From: Bacillus sp. CECT 9360
Lineage (GTDB): Bacteria; Bacillota; Bacilli; Bacillales; DSM-1321
NCBI RefSeq assembly: GCF_918741275.1
Contig: NZ_CAKKNA010000016.1
Coordinates: 17,424 to 81,423 of the forward strand
Direction: 5' to 3'
Length of the DNA stretch: 64,000 nucleotides
In this document: in pieces, positions 1-8,860 of the stretch
Numbering within the stretch: the first letter of the stretch is position 1
How the letters are laid out: every line of letters begins with the position of its first letter
The notes under the pieces: model-generated
What the model saw: the letters and a program-made list of their open reading frames with translations, nothing else
Database searches by the model: none
Told to the model about the DNA's origin: nothing
Program-made: the position numbers and the translations under genes

Positions 1-784
1 CATTCAATGCAGAAGAAAGTTCATCGACACGTCGTTTTGTTCGTCCAAAAACGATCGCAAGTTCCGGTGTCTGAATGTCAAAAAGGCGTGCCAATGATTC
101 AAACTTCTCACCTTCTCTTAATTCAAGGTAGTATTGCTCAATATTAGATACCGTCATTTCCTTTGCTTTTACCTGTACAACTTCCGGGTCCTTCATAAAC
201 CTTTCGGCAATTTTGCGGATAGGTCCAGGCATGGTAGCTGAGAAAAGCAAGGTTTGTCTTTCTGCCGGAACTTCAGAAAGGATAGACTCGATATCCTCAA
301 TGAATCCCATATTCAGCATTTCATCCGCTTCATCAAGGATTACCGTAGAAACCCCTCCAAGACGGAGCGTCTTACGTTTGATATGATCTAATAAACGACC
401 GGGAGTACCTACAATAATATGAGGATTTTTCTTTAATGCCCGGATTTGCCGGTCTATGTCTTGTCCACCGTAGACCGCTAAAACACGTGCGCGTTTTCCG
501 TAACCAAGCTTGAAAAGTTCCTCCGAAACCTGAATGGCAAGTTCACGTGTTGGAGCGATAATGATTCCTTGAACGTTTTCGTCCTTTAAATCGATTTTTT
601 CCATTAATGGAATACCGAAAGCGACTGTTTTCCCTGTCCCAGTTTGAGCCTGACCGATCAGGTCCTTGCCTTTGAGTCCTAACGGAATCGTTTGAGCCTG
701 TATGGGAGTTGCTTCTTCAAATCCCATTTTTTCAATGGATTTCATGGTTGTTCTGTCTAATCCTAATTCGCTAAACAATGTCAA
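1..784 (-). CDS. cshA: DEAD-box RNA helicase CshA (C-terminal part outside window)
   Basis: ATP-dependent RNA helicase of the CshA type, which unwinds RNA in cold adaptation, mRNA turnover with the degradosome, and ribosome assembly. The reverse strand encodes an N-terminal Q-motif region, Walker [15 protein letters not shown], the DEAD box (VILDEADEM) and the SAT motif (LLFSATMP), then the start of the second RecA domain (IVFGRTKRR). The gene runs off the left edge after about 261 codons. The start is TTG at 784, chosen because AAAGGAG lies about ten bases upstream and the next residues (TLFSELGLD) fit the family. It lies downstream of ddl and murF in the same direction, as in B. subtilis, but after a gap of about 670 bp that follows a strong terminator, so it probably has its own promoter. 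Confidence 0.95.
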   Translation of the reverse strand, partial: MTLFSELGLDRTTMKSIEKMGFEEATPIQAQTIPLGLKGKDLIGQAQTGTGKTVAFGIPLMEKIDLKDENVQGIIIAPTRELAIQVSEELFKLGYGKRARVLAVYGGQDIDRQIRALKKNPHIIVGTPGRLLDHIKRKTLRLGGVSTVILDEADEMLNMGFIEDIESILSEVPAERQTLLFSATMPGPIRKIAERFMKDPEVVQVKAKEMTVSNIEQYYLELREGEKFESLARLFDIQTPELAIVFGRTKRRVDELSSALN

Positions 785-1400
785 TTTTTTCGTGCTCCTT
801 TGTATTATAGAAATTTTTTTCTCTTAAGAAAAAGTTTTCTCATTATCACCTAAAAGAATGACTACAGTTTAAAAATTAATGAACTCAATGATGATTTACC
901 AGAAAGAAAAACATAATGAACCAAGCCATAGCACGGAATTATCCCAAAATGGAAATCGTACACAAAAGGCTGTTCAATAGTATATGTAACCAAAATTGAA
1001 CTCAAGTAAACGGAAATGTCAAAAGTAGTATTCGATAAATTAGTCGGTTTATTCAGGTGAGGGCTGCTGTGCCATAATTCCATATGCAATAAGAAAAGCT
1101 GAAGCTTTTCTTATACAAAACAGGCCCTTAAGCGTTGAGGGAGTTCGGAAGCGAGAAAATCACAATGATTTTAGACTTCCTATTTTAGCAATAAAAACCG
1201 CATGTCAGCAGCCTTTAATAAAAGTTCAAGACGCGTGGCCTATTTATATGAAAATATAAGTCCTTTTTATTAAAAGGAACTATATAAAGAAAGGTCTCTT
1301 TCAAAAGATATAAATTATGTTACCACTATAACGTGTCTAATGCAATAAAAGCACGGTACCATAATTATAAATTTATTCAACCGCATTATATTTGGAAGAA
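785..1400. other. Long gap between murF terminator and cshA
   Basis: About 620 bp with no gene I can support. The longest open frame (862-1089, minus) has no ribosome site and no recognisable family. A perfect small hairpin (AAGAAAAGCTGAAGCTTTTCTT, positions 1091-1112) is the only clear structure. The region must hold the cshA promoter and a possible long 5' leader, but I could not fix a promoter by eye. Confidence 0.5.
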
Positions 1401-1442
1401 GAAAAGAAAGACCGGAAGGGGTCCCCTTGGGCCCCTCCCGGT
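1401..1442 (-). terminator. Rho-independent terminator after murF
   Basis: GC-rich stem (ACCGGGAGGGG paired with CCCCTTCCGGT) followed on the minus strand by a T-rich tail. It lies just beyond the murF stop codon and separates the ddl-murF unit from cshA. Confidence 0.9.
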
Positions 1443-1452
1443 TTTAAGTAGA

Positions 1453-2835
1453 TTATATTTCTTTTTGCAAAGCGTGTACGACTTCTTCCAGCTTCATGCC
1501 CCGTGATGCCTTTACCAGAATAAGATCATTTGACTTTGTATACTTTTTCAATTCCTCAATTAGTTCGGTTTTATCTTGAAAAACAAGAATATTTTCAGAA
1601 GAAAACTTTTTGCTTGCGCCTGCCGCAATGGCTGCGCCCAAATCTCCGAATGTAAAAACTTTATTGATTTTATCCGGGTTGATCAGCTCGCCGATATCCT
1701 CATGAAAAGCTTTTTCCCGCGGTCCGAGTTCAAGCATATCACCAAGTACAAGATACTTTTTATCGTAGCCTGTTATGCCTTCTATTAATTCTATCGCGGC
1801 TTTCATCGAAGTCGGGCTCGCATTATAGGCATCATTGATGATCTTTTCTCCCCGCGATCCTTCAACCATTTCCATTCGCATGTTCGTAAGCTGGAAACTG
1901 CTGAGTCCTTTGCGGATGAATTCTTCCTCGACACCCAGTTCTTTAGCTGCGAGTATGGCAGAAAGCGCATTTAACACATTATGGGTTCCGAGTACCGGAA
2001 TGGTATACTCCGTCTCACTACTCTTGAGGGTAAAGCTTGTATGGTCCTGACCCTGTTGAATCGTTAACGGATATAAATCGTTCATATCACTGCGCCCAAA
2101 GGAAAGAAGGCGCCTGTTAAATTGATCACCTTCCAGCCTGCTTTTCAATAACGGTTCATCTCCATGAAAGATAAGTGTCCCGTTACTTCTGAGTCCCGAG
2201 ATAATTTCAAGCTTGGCACCCGCAATCTCTTCGCGAGAGCCAAGATCTAAAAGGTGTGCCTCTCCGATATTAGTAATAATAGCGACATCAGGACGGGCAA
2301 GCTTGGATAAAAATTCGATTTCTCCCCTGCTACTCATCCCCATCTCCAGGACAGCAACTTCCGTATCCTCTTTCATTGAAAGAATCGTCAAAGGCAAACC
2401 AATATGGTTGTTATAATTACCACTGGTTTTATGCACTTTATAAGTAGTTCCAAGCAAGGCAGCTGTCATATCCTTCACCGTCGTTTTTCCGTTACTCCCG
2501 GTAATTCCGACTACCTTTATCGTCAATTGTTGCCGATATTCGGCGGCTAAATTTTGTAAAGCCTGCAATGTATCTTTAACGATAATTAAAGGAACACCTG
2601 CGGGACGATTCGGGACATCTTCCTGCCAAAGAGAGACAGAAGCACCTTGTTGCATTGCCTTTTCAACGTATTGGTGTCCATTTACCTGTTCTCCATTTAA
2701 CGGCACAAACAAATTCTGCGCGGAAATATTTCTTGAGTCGATAGATACGCCCCTGACATCAATATTCCCATGCTCTGATATATCATTTAACCCTCCGGCC
2801 ATTTGATGGATTTGCTTTAAGGTTCTTGCGATCAT
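1453..2835 (-). CDS. murF: UDP-MurNAc-tripeptide--D-alanyl-D-alanine ligase MurF
   Basis: Cytoplasmic Mur ligase that adds D-Ala-D-Ala to UDP-MurNAc-tripeptide, the last cytoplasmic step in making the peptidoglycan pentapeptide. The 460-residue protein has the Mur ligase order: N-terminal substrate domain, ATP-binding domain with GITGSNGKTT at about residues 110-119, and C-terminal ligase domain (NDAYNASPTSM, LGDMLELG). The longer open frame starts 28 codons upstream, but ATG at 2835 is preceded by AAGGAGG at ideal distance and the protein then begins MIARTLKQIHQM as in relatives. It is 99 bp downstream of ddl, whose product is its substrate, so the two form an operon. A terminator follows at once. 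Confidence 0.96.
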   Translation of the reverse strand: MIARTLKQIHQMAGGLNDISEHGNIDVRGVSIDSRNISAQNLFVPLNGEQVNGHQYVEKAMQQGASVSLWQEDVPNRPAGVPLIIVKDTLQALQNLAAEYRQQLTIKVVGITGSNGKTTVKDMTAALLGTTYKVHKTSGNYNNHIGLPLTILSMKEDTEVAVLEMGMSSRGEIEFLSKLARPDVAIITNIGEAHLLDLGSREEIAGAKLEIISGLRSNGTLIFHGDEPLLKSRLEGDQFNRRLLSFGRSDMNDLYPLTIQQGQDHTSFTLKSSETEYTIPVLGTHNVLNALSAILAAKELGVEEEFIRKGLSSFQLTNMRMEMVEGSRGEKIINDAYNASPTSMKAAIELIEGITGYDKKYLVLGDMLELGPREKAFHEDIGELINPDKINKVFTFGDLGAAIAAGASKKFSSENILVFQDKTELIEELKKYTKSNDLILVKASRGMKLEEVVHALQKEI

Positions 2836-2934
2836 TTTGATCCTCCTTGCATATGTATTTTGGGTTACCGGAAATAAATGAAAAGAAGCAGAAGCTGTCA
2901 GGCTGCTGCTTCTGCTCATCTTCAGTCCGTTCTT

Positions 2935-4017
2935 TTAAAAGGTATGTTTTATTTTTTGTTTTTCCTCGTGGCGTTCTTTTGCTAGGTTTACTAATCTTTC
3001 AATCAGCTGAGGATACTCTAAACCAGTGTGCTTCCACAACAACGGGAACATGCTGAAAGGAGTAAAACCGGGCATGGTGTTCACTTCATTAATATATGCC
3101 TTTCCATCCTTGGTCAAGAAGAAATCCGCACGGACAAGACCGGAACAATCTAGGGCTTTAAACGATTGCATAGCCATTTCCTTCAGCAATTGATATTCAG
3201 CTTCAGAAATTTCCGCCGGGATCACAAGGGCTGTATTGCCGTCTTGATATTTCGCCTTGTAATCGTAAAAATCTTTTTTTGGAATAATTTCCCCTGCCAC
3301 CGAGCATTCCGGTTCATCGTTTCCAAGAACCCCAAGTTCTACTTCTCTGGCAACGATGCCCTCTTCAATAATTATTTTACGATCGAATTGGAACGCTTCT
3401 TCAAACGCTTTCTCTAATTCATTCCTGGTCGTACATTTGCTGATTCCTACACTTGACCCTAGATTAGCCGGTTTTACAAAACAAGGATATCCCAGTTCAT
3501 CTTCCACTCTTTTATAGGCTGCATCACGATCCTTCTCCCAATCGGAGCGGATAAACCAATTGTATTTCACCTGGGAAAGTCCCGCTTGCGCAAAAATATT
3601 TTTCATGATTACTTTATCCATCCCAGCGGAAGAAGCAAGAACTCCATTCCCGATATAGGGGAGATTCAGCAGCTCAAGCATGCCCTGCACCGTTCCATCT
3701 TCCCCATTTGGTCCGTGAAGGAGCGGAAAAATGACATCAAAGCCGCCGTTATGGTTGCCATTTTCGGCAGACACGGAAGCGTTTGATAAAACGAGCGGCG
3801 CCATAGACGATTCTCCGGAAAAAGCAAGTTCCTTGACGCTTTCTACTGGTCCGGTTAGCTGTAGGCCCTTTACCCATTCGCCCTCTTCAGTTATGTAAAT
3901 CGGATGTATAGCAAATTTTTCTAAATCAAGCGCTTTAATGACTGCCATAGCGGTTTGCATGGAAACATGATGCTCCGCTGATTTTCCGCCATACAGTAAA
4001 CCAAGTTTCGTTTTCAT
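2935..4017 (-). CDS. ddl: D-alanine--D-alanine ligase
   Basis: ATP-grasp ligase joining two D-alanines, the dipeptide then used by the neighbouring MurF. At 360 residues it has the normal length. Visible family features are the N-terminal [13 protein letters not shown], the [12 protein letters not shown] loop, [12 protein letters not shown] in the ATP-grasp region, and the C-terminal metal and substrate region [11 protein letters not shown]. The omega-loop segment (DFYDYKAKY) keeps the tyrosine typical of D-Ala-D-Ala ligases, rather than the pattern of vancomycin-resistance D-Ala-D-Lac ligases. The ATG start has GGGAGGG upstream. First gene of the ddl-murF pair. Confidence 0.96.
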   Translation of the reverse strand: MKTKLGLLYGGKSAEHHVSMQTAMAVIKALDLEKFAIHPIYITEEGEWVKGLQLTGPVESVKELAFSGESSMAPLVLSNASVSAENGNHNGGFDVIFPLLHGPNGEDGTVQGMLELLNLPYIGNGVLASSAGMDKVIMKNIFAQAGLSQVKYNWFIRSDWEKDRDAAYKRVEDELGYPCFVKPANLGSSVGISKCTTRNELEKAFEEAFQFDRKIIIEEGIVAREVELGVLGNDEPECSVAGEIIPKKDFYDYKAKYQDGNTALVIPAEISEAEYQLLKEMAMQSFKALDCSGLVRADFFLTKDGKAYINEVNTMPGFTPFSMFPLLWKHTGLEYPQLIERLVNLAKERHEEKQKIKHTF

Positions 4018-4139
4018 GTAATTACCCTCCCAATACTCTTAACCGTTTCTTATTGTAACATTTTCCGGGCTAAACGAGAAAAGTTTCTATTGCCTTATTT
4101 TAATTGAATTTCCGGGATTATCCTTATTATTTTATTATT

Positions 4140-4498
4140 GGTTCTTCACCAAAAGAAGTGGTTTAAGCTTTGGATTATCCGTTGATTTCCGCTCCAGGCG
4201 CTCGCTTTCCTCGGGCAGTCCGGGAGCCTCCTCGGCAAAGGGCACGCCTCCGGAACTTACACAGGATGTGTTGGCGTCGACGTAAGACATAAGGACGTGG
4301 CAGATCTTAGTCGACGTTCCGTTAACTGGCCTGCTTTTCCCTCAGGACGTTGAATCATCATCCATGAATAGGCACCGCACTAGAAAATGCGTATGCATTT
4401 TCGAGGAGTCTCGCATATCCTCGCCAATCAACTTTGTTGCAAAATTAACTGAGATATTACGTTAATCAATATTAAACCACCAGTTATGGTGAAGAGCC
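4140..4498. mobile_element. Non-autonomous transposon (MITE) with ISL3-like ends
   Basis: About 359 bp bounded by imperfect inverted repeats: the left end begins GGTTCTTCACCA and runs to GTGGTTTAA, and the inverted right end begins GGCTCTTCACCA and runs to GTGGTTTAA (22 of 27 positions equal). It is flanked by TTATTATT on the left and TTACTATT on the right, a target duplication of 8 bp with one mismatch. The GGYTCTTCACC ends and 8-bp duplication fit the ISL3 family as I know it. There is no transposase inside. The core (4181-4432) begins GTTGATTTCC and ends CCAATCAAC, like the block at 16937-17066. Confidence 0.75.
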
Positions 4499-4555
4499 TT
4501 ACTATTTTTACTTCTATCTTATGTGAAAGACGGCAAGGACTAAACCCGAATACAT

Positions 4556-4592
4556 TACGAAAAACCCCGGCTCCTGAAAATTCCGGGGTTAA
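4556..4592 (-). terminator. Terminator of the 253-residue hypothetical gene
   Basis: Inverted repeat AACCCCGG / CCGGGGTT followed on the minus strand by TTTTTC, directly downstream of the stop codon at 4603. Confidence 0.85.
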
Positions 4593-4602
4593 ATGCTCTT
4601 TT

Positions 4603-5364
4603 TTAACTTTTTAACGTTACCGACCATTCTTTTGTTTTATGCTGAAGAACGATTAGGGCATTCGGGCTCTGATGTTTGATTTCATCATAGCCATCCGCCA
4701 TATCATCCATGTTTACATAATCACCAACAACCCAAGCCGGGATTTCGATCCTGTTCCTGGCTTGCTGGGCTTGATTAAAGGAAAATACAAGGCCCTCTGC
4801 CATTAAAGGAATGAGTTGATGAAAAACCTCGGCAGGCACCGGAGGATATTCGCTGCTCTTCCTCCTGCCGAGCCACGTCCTTTTCATGCGCAGTGATTCC
4901 ATTTTAATTGGAAGCAAATGACCCAGCATCTTGAAATACGTCTCAAGGGATCGGTAGTAAACTTTATTAAACCAGCCGTCATCATGCGCCAGATATACAA
5001 ATTCATTGTTTAGCCTGCGATAAAAAGGCGGCCTGAGATGGTTCTTGCAATGCCCTAAAAATAATAATTCAGCGATTTCAGTACTATCTAAATCATCAAG
5101 GCCTCTTTCTTCTTCAAAATCAATCCAGCAGAAATCCCCGTACTCCTTGACATCTTCTTTCAGAAGGTCCCTGACATTTTCCTGGTTCACATATTCCATC
5201 AGGGTATTTCTATTGAACTCACCATCATCGAACTTATGCTTTAAAAGTAAAAGATTCGATAGTGGAGCCTGAAGACAGTAGGCAAATTCGCGGAAGTTCA
5301 TTCCGGACGAAATCACGAATCGTTCAGAGTCTTGTATATGCATATAAAGAATATCCTTTTTCAT
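4603..5364 (-). CDS. Conserved hypothetical protein, 253 residues
   Basis: I do not recognise a family with a known function. The protein is soluble in appearance, acidic in its first half (several DDLDS and EEE stretches) and has no signal peptide or membrane segment. Aromatic-rich motifs such as FYRRLNNEFVYLAHDDG and VYYRSLETYFKM stand in the middle, and a basic stretch (RMKRTWLGRRK) follows. The ATG at 5364 has GGAGGG upstream at a slightly long distance. It is a single-gene unit with its own terminator, reading towards ddl across the small transposon. Codon use is like its neighbours, so it is probably a native gene. Confidence 0.8.
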   Translation of the reverse strand: MKKDILYMHIQDSERFVISSGMNFREFAYCLQAPLSNLLLLKHKFDDGEFNRNTLMEYVNQENVRDLLKEDVKEYGDFCWIDFEEERGLDDLDSTEIAELLFLGHCKNHLRPPFYRRLNNEFVYLAHDDGWFNKVYYRSLETYFKMLGHLLPIKMESLRMKRTWLGRRKSSEYPPVPAEVFHQLIPLMAEGLVFSFNQAQQARNRIEIPAWVVGDYVNMDDMADGYDEIKHQSPNALIVLQHKTKEWSVTLKS

Positions 5365-5510
5365 TACACCCGTTCCCTCCGAATTACGTTTGGTGATTTC
5401 ATCTACGAATTTGTATAGTCCATCTATATCTATTAATTATCTTACCAAAAAAAGCGAAAGTTTGTGTTCACTTACGCTTTTTCAGATATCCCTTGCATCG
5501 CATTCCTTAC

Positions 5511-5837
5511 TTATGCCGCCATCTTTCTGCATGCCTCCGCACATCTAAAGCAAGCTTCCGCACATTTTTGGCAGTGCTCGTGATCATGCTTTTTACACTC
5601 ATTGCCGCATGCCTCACAGATATCCGCACAAAACTTACAAATTTGTTTAACAAAAGGACTTTCGGTTTGCATGGCCCGAACAGCAAGCATACAAATGTCA
5701 GCACATTCCCGGTCCATTCTAATACACTCGGCCATCATTTTAACGTCTTCTTCTTTTAAACAAGTGTCAAAACAATGGTTACAAGCCTCCAAACATTCTA
5801 AACAAGCTTGTATACATTCTTCATACGTTTGACTCAT
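5511..5837 (-). CDS. Csp3-type copper storage protein (four-helix, DUF326)
   Basis: Cytosolic Cu(I) storage protein of the Csp3/YhjQ family. The 108-residue protein carries 19 cysteines (8, 12, 15, 19, 22, 26, 38, 45, 49, 67, 70, 74, 77, 81, 89, 92, 96, 99, 103), mostly as CxxxC and CxxC along predicted helices, so that they line the core of a four-helix bundle. B. subtilis Csp3 has, to my knowledge, the same length and cysteine number. There is no signal peptide, as expected for the cytosolic Csp3 class. The start at 5837 has GGAGG at good spacing. It stands alone between a hypothetical gene and a phosphatase gene. No copper-regulator site was recognised upstream. Confidence 0.92.
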   Translation of the reverse strand: MSQTYEECIQACLECLEACNHCFDTCLKEEDVKMMAECIRMDRECADICMLAVRAMQTESPFVKQICKFCADICEACGNECKKHDHEHCQKCAEACFRCAEACRKMAA

Positions 5838-5968
5838 AATAATCGCCTCCTATTTTTTCTCATCTTAAGTTAATTCCCTTTATATCCCTTTTTAATCATC
5901 ATTTCTCGTCTCCTGGAAAAAAGACTATAATATATTTAAAATCAACATTTAACGTAAGGAGAAGTGTT

Positions 5969-6583
5969 ATGCTGACAATTTATTTAGTACGCCATGGGCA
6001 AACCGAGTGGAATCTTGAAGGACGATTGCAGGGGTGGGGAAACGGAGAATTGACAAAAGAAGGAATCAACGATGCTCTCGCACTTGGCCGCAGGCTAATA
6101 AATGTGCCTATCGACTTGATATACTCCAGCTCTAGCAAAAGAGCCTATCAAACGGCCGAGCTGATTACAGGCAGCCGCGACATCCCAATCATCCAGGATG
6201 ATTCGTTACGGGAGATGGGCTTTGGTGACTGGGAAGGAAGAATTCGTACAGAAATAGAGAAAGAATATGAACAGGAATATAAGGCCTTCTGGGAAACGCC
6301 CCATCTTTATAACCGCAACAGCGGGGAATTATTCTCCCATGTGATAGACCGCGTGGTTTCGGCATTTAATGAAATTGTTGAGAAGCATCCATCGGGCACG
6401 GTCATGGTCGTGTCTCACTCTATCACCCTAAGAGTATTGAACGCGTATATAAAAAAACTGCCACTCGACAAGCTATTCACGCAAAAACCTAGCTTAGGCA
6501 ATACCAGTTTAACCAAAATCGTTGTGAAAGACGGCCATCCGGAGATTATTTTTGAAGGGGATATGTCTCATAAAGTTTTATAG
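5969..6583 (+). CDS. Histidine phosphatase family protein (PhoE/YhfR-like)
   Basis: Member of the phosphoglycerate mutase-like histidine phosphatases. The phosphate-accepting histidine lies in LVRHGQTEWN (residues 6-15), followed by GRLQGWGN, the RAYQTAE arginine motif, the acid EMGFGDWEG, and the second catalytic histidine in VVSHSITLRV. The length of 204 residues fits the broad-specificity phosphatase PhoE (B. subtilis YhfR) better than true cofactor-dependent mutase, which is about 40 residues longer. The ATG has AAGGAG upstream. It is monocistronic and convergent with citA. The substrate cannot be read from the sequence. Confidence 0.88.
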   Translation: MLTIYLVRHGQTEWNLEGRLQGWGNGELTKEGINDALALGRRLINVPIDLIYSSSSKRAYQTAELITGSRDIPIIQDDSLREMGFGDWEGRIRTEIEKEYEQEYKAFWETPHLYNRNSGELFSHVIDRVVSAFNEIVEKHPSGTVMVVSHSITLRVLNAYIKKLPLDKLFTQKPSLGNTSLTKIVVKDGHPEIIFEGDMSHKVL

Positions 6584-6628
6584 GGCGATAGCAAGCAATT
6601 TCATCAGGATTGTGCACCCGACTTAGGG

Positions 6629-6704
6629 GTTTCGTTTAAATGAACCCTAGTTTCGTTTAAATCATTATGTTTTTCGTTTGAATGATAGAAATTTTCGTTT
6701 AAAT
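6629..6704. repeat. 20-bp-phased word array A (TTTCGTTTAAAT)
   Basis: Four copies of TTTCGTTTAAAT or a one-base variant, with the TCG at 6632, 6653, 6674 and 6695, so exactly 21 bp apart, separated by unrelated 9-bp fillers. It lies between two convergent genes, before their shared terminator. Confidence 0.8.
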
Positions 6705-6713
6705 CAATCACGG

Positions 6714-6748
6714 TAAAACGAAGCTCCCGGTATCGCCAGGGAGCTTTG
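6714..6748 (-). terminator. Terminator between the phosphatase gene and citA
   Basis: Hairpin AAGCTCCC / GGGAGCTT. The minus-strand tail CGTTTT serves citA. The plus-strand tail is weaker but may serve the phosphatase gene as well. Confidence 0.75.
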
Positions 6749-6754
6749 TTCAGA

Positions 6755-7846
6755 TCATTCAACATAAAATGGACCAGTGTATACCGATTCTGGACGATAA
6801 ATCGCGTTATCTAATGATTGTTCCAACACATGGGCCGTCCAACCTGCTGTCCGTGCGGCAGTAAATGTCGGTGTAAAAAGAGCCGCCTCCATATCTATTG
6901 CCTTCATAATCGCTGCTGCGTAAAATTCTACGTTCGTGTAGAGCTTTCTTCCCGGTTTGTATTCCTCTAGTAACGAAATCGCTTTTTCTTCTACTGAATT
7001 AGCAAGACTTAGCCAGTGTTCATCTCCACTTATTCCCCTCGTAATTTCCTGCAAAGCAGCTGCCCGCGGATCTCTTGTCTTATAAATACGGTGACCAAAG
7101 CCCATGATTTTCTCGTTTCTATCAAGCTTCTCCCTAATCCAGACTTCCGCGTTTTCTTCTTTCTGAATTTCATCGAGCATGTTTAGGACAGCGGTCGGCG
7201 CTCCTCCGTGCAGAGGTCCCTTCATCGCCCCAATCGCCGCGGTTACAGCAGAGACCATATCTGATTCGGTGGAAGCGGTCACTCTGGCAGCGAAAGTGGA
7301 GGCGTTCATGCCATGCTCAGCTGTTAATATCATATAAGCATCCATAGCTTTCTCTTGTGATTTAGTAGGTATTTCTCCGGTTAACATATAGAGATAATTG
7401 GCAGTATGCCCTAAATCCATCATTGGTTCAATCGGAGACAAGCCCTTGTTTATTCTATATCGAGAAGCAATTAATACCGGCATGATCGCAGTCAGACGAA
7501 TTGCCTGATCAATGGAAGGTTTCCAATTATATTCCTTTGTTCCAATCGCAGAAATACAAGTGCGCAATACGTCCATGATCTCCATATTTTCAGGTAAAAG
7601 ATACAACATTTCTACCAAGTACTCGGGCAACTCCCTAGCCAATGCCAGCTCTTCTTTAAAAGACAACAACTCTGCGTTATCCGGGAATTTTTCTTTCCAT
7701 AACAGATACGCTACTTCTTCAAAGCTGTACGATAATGCAAGCCGGCTTGCTTCATGTCCTCGATAGATGAGTATTCCTTTATCACCGTCAATGAAACTGA
7801 TGGATGTTTCAGCTGCCGGAATACCTTTCAGGCCTTTTATAACCAT
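6755..7846 (-). CDS. citA: Citrate synthase CitA
   Basis: Condenses acetyl-CoA and oxaloacetate to citrate. The 363-residue length and the divergent LysR neighbour match B. subtilis CitA, the minor citrate synthase, rather than the major CitZ, which lies in an operon with icd and mdh. Active-site motifs are GPLHGGAPT, the citrate synthase signature MGFGHRIYKTRDPR, and the aspartate segment TPTFTAARTAGW. The open frame can be extended five codons to 7861, but that ATG lies inside GAGGAGGG. The ATG at 7846 is at the right distance from this site and is taken as the start. A TATAAT box lies at 7874-7879 on the minus strand. Confidence 0.93.
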   Translation of the reverse strand: MVIKGLKGIPAAETSISFIDGDKGILIYRGHEASRLALSYSFEEVAYLLWKEKFPDNAELLSFKEELALARELPEYLVEMLYLLPENMEIMDVLRTCISAIGTKEYNWKPSIDQAIRLTAIMPVLIASRYRINKGLSPIEPMMDLGHTANYLYMLTGEIPTKSQEKAMDAYMILTAEHGMNASTFAARVTASTESDMVSAVTAAIGAMKGPLHGGAPTAVLNMLDEIQKEENAEVWIREKLDRNEKIMGFGHRIYKTRDPRAAALQEITRGISGDEHWLSLANSVEEKAISLLEEYKPGRKLYTNVEFYAAAIMKAIDMEAALFTPTFTAARTAGWTAHVLEQSLDNAIYRPESVYTGPFYVE

Positions 7847-7953
7847 AAATTCCCTCCTCATCTTATTAGGCTCATTATACGTGTTATAATCAATAATAAA
7901 TATTAAATAAATAGCATGATATCGATTAATGAATTTAATCAGGAGGAGACGCT
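7847..7953. promoter_or_regulatory. Divergent citA/citR control region
   Basis: The 107 bp between the two starts is AT-rich and holds a minus-strand TATAAT (7874-7879) for citA without a good -35 box, as expected for a promoter under LysR control. I could not fix the LysR T-N11-A site by eye. The citR ribosome site is AGGAGG just before the ATG at 7954. Confidence 0.6.
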
Positions 7954-8835
7954 ATGGAGCTAAAATGGTTGAAAACCTTTGTAACAGCAGCTACCTATGA
8001 AAACTTCCGCCAGGCTGCTGAAAAGCTATTTATCTCACAGCCATCTGTTACGGTGCATATCAAGCTACTCGAAGGCTATCTGGGAAGCAAGCTTTTTGAA
8101 AGAAGTGGCCGGAAAGTGGTTTTAACTGAAGAAGGCAGACGCTTTTTGCCGCATGCACGCAAACTTCTTGCCATACATAGTGAAGGAATGAAAGATTTCG
8201 AGAATTTCAGGCAAGGATTTTCACGAAAGCTTACCATTGCGATCTCACCTTTAATCGCCGCTTCCATCATGCCGTTCATATTAAGAAAATATATGAGCAT
8301 TCATCCCGACATCTCCATTGACATACAGGTGCTTGAATCAAAAGATATTCCAGCCGCTATTCTTTCCGGTGAAGCAGACTTGGGCCTATCGAGAATGAAC
8401 GCCATACACACTGATCTTACATGCTTGCCTTTATATGAAGATCCTGTTATTTTAGTGGCGCCTCATGACGGCTGGGACAGTGAGAACAGCCCGCCCATTG
8501 AAATGGAAGAGCTGTTTGCCTCCTACAGAATCATGTCCCATAACCATCCAGAATATTGGGATGATTTATTGCAGACGATCAAAAAAAATCACCCGGCCAT
8601 TCGCACAATGGTTGTTAGCCAGGTCCATGTAACTAAAAAGTTTATTGAAGAAGGACTGGGAATCTCGTTCCTGCCAATCTCAACGGTCAGAAGGGAGCTT
8701 ATGGAAGGAAGACTTCTCGAAGTCAGGATAGATTCAATCCCTCTACCAATATCGCACAGTTATTTTGTGACCAAATATCAGCATTCAGAAGGAAGAGATT
8801 TCTTTGAATTCCTAAAACGTTTTAATTTCACATGA
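7954..8835 (+). CDS. citR: LysR-family regulator CitR
   Basis: LysR-type DNA-binding regulator, probably controlling the divergent citrate synthase gene. An N-terminal winged helix-turn-helix (FVTAATYENFRQAAEKLF, SQPSVTVHIKLLE) occupies residues 1-60. A periplasmic-binding-protein-like effector domain fills the rest of the 293 residues. Orientation, spacing and length match citR of B. subtilis, which is reported to repress citA. The stop codon is followed within 30 bp by word array B. Confidence 0.9.
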   Translation: MELKWLKTFVTAATYENFRQAAEKLFISQPSVTVHIKLLEGYLGSKLFERSGRKVVLTEEGRRFLPHARKLLAIHSEGMKDFENFRQGFSRKLTIAISPLIAASIMPFILRKYMSIHPDISIDIQVLESKDIPAAILSGEADLGLSRMNAIHTDLTCLPLYEDPVILVAPHDGWDSENSPPIEMEELFASYRIMSHNHPEYWDDLLQTIKKNHPAIRTMVVSQVHVTKKFIEEGLGISFLPISTVRRELMEGRLLEVRIDSIPLPISHSYFVTKYQHSEGRDFFEFLKRFNFT

Positions 8836-8860
8836 TTTTTTCTAAAGAAAACCCGTCGAA

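Noticed and set aside
862..1089. 75-codon minus-strand frame upstream of cshA
   Set aside because: No ribosome site, and no recognisable family.
2213..2416. Plus-strand frames within murF and ddl
   Set aside because: Shadows of real genes on the other strand.
2935..4017. Vancomycin-resistance type (D-Ala-D-Lac) ligase
   Set aside because: The omega-loop tyrosine of ordinary D-Ala-D-Ala ligases is present and no van genes are near.
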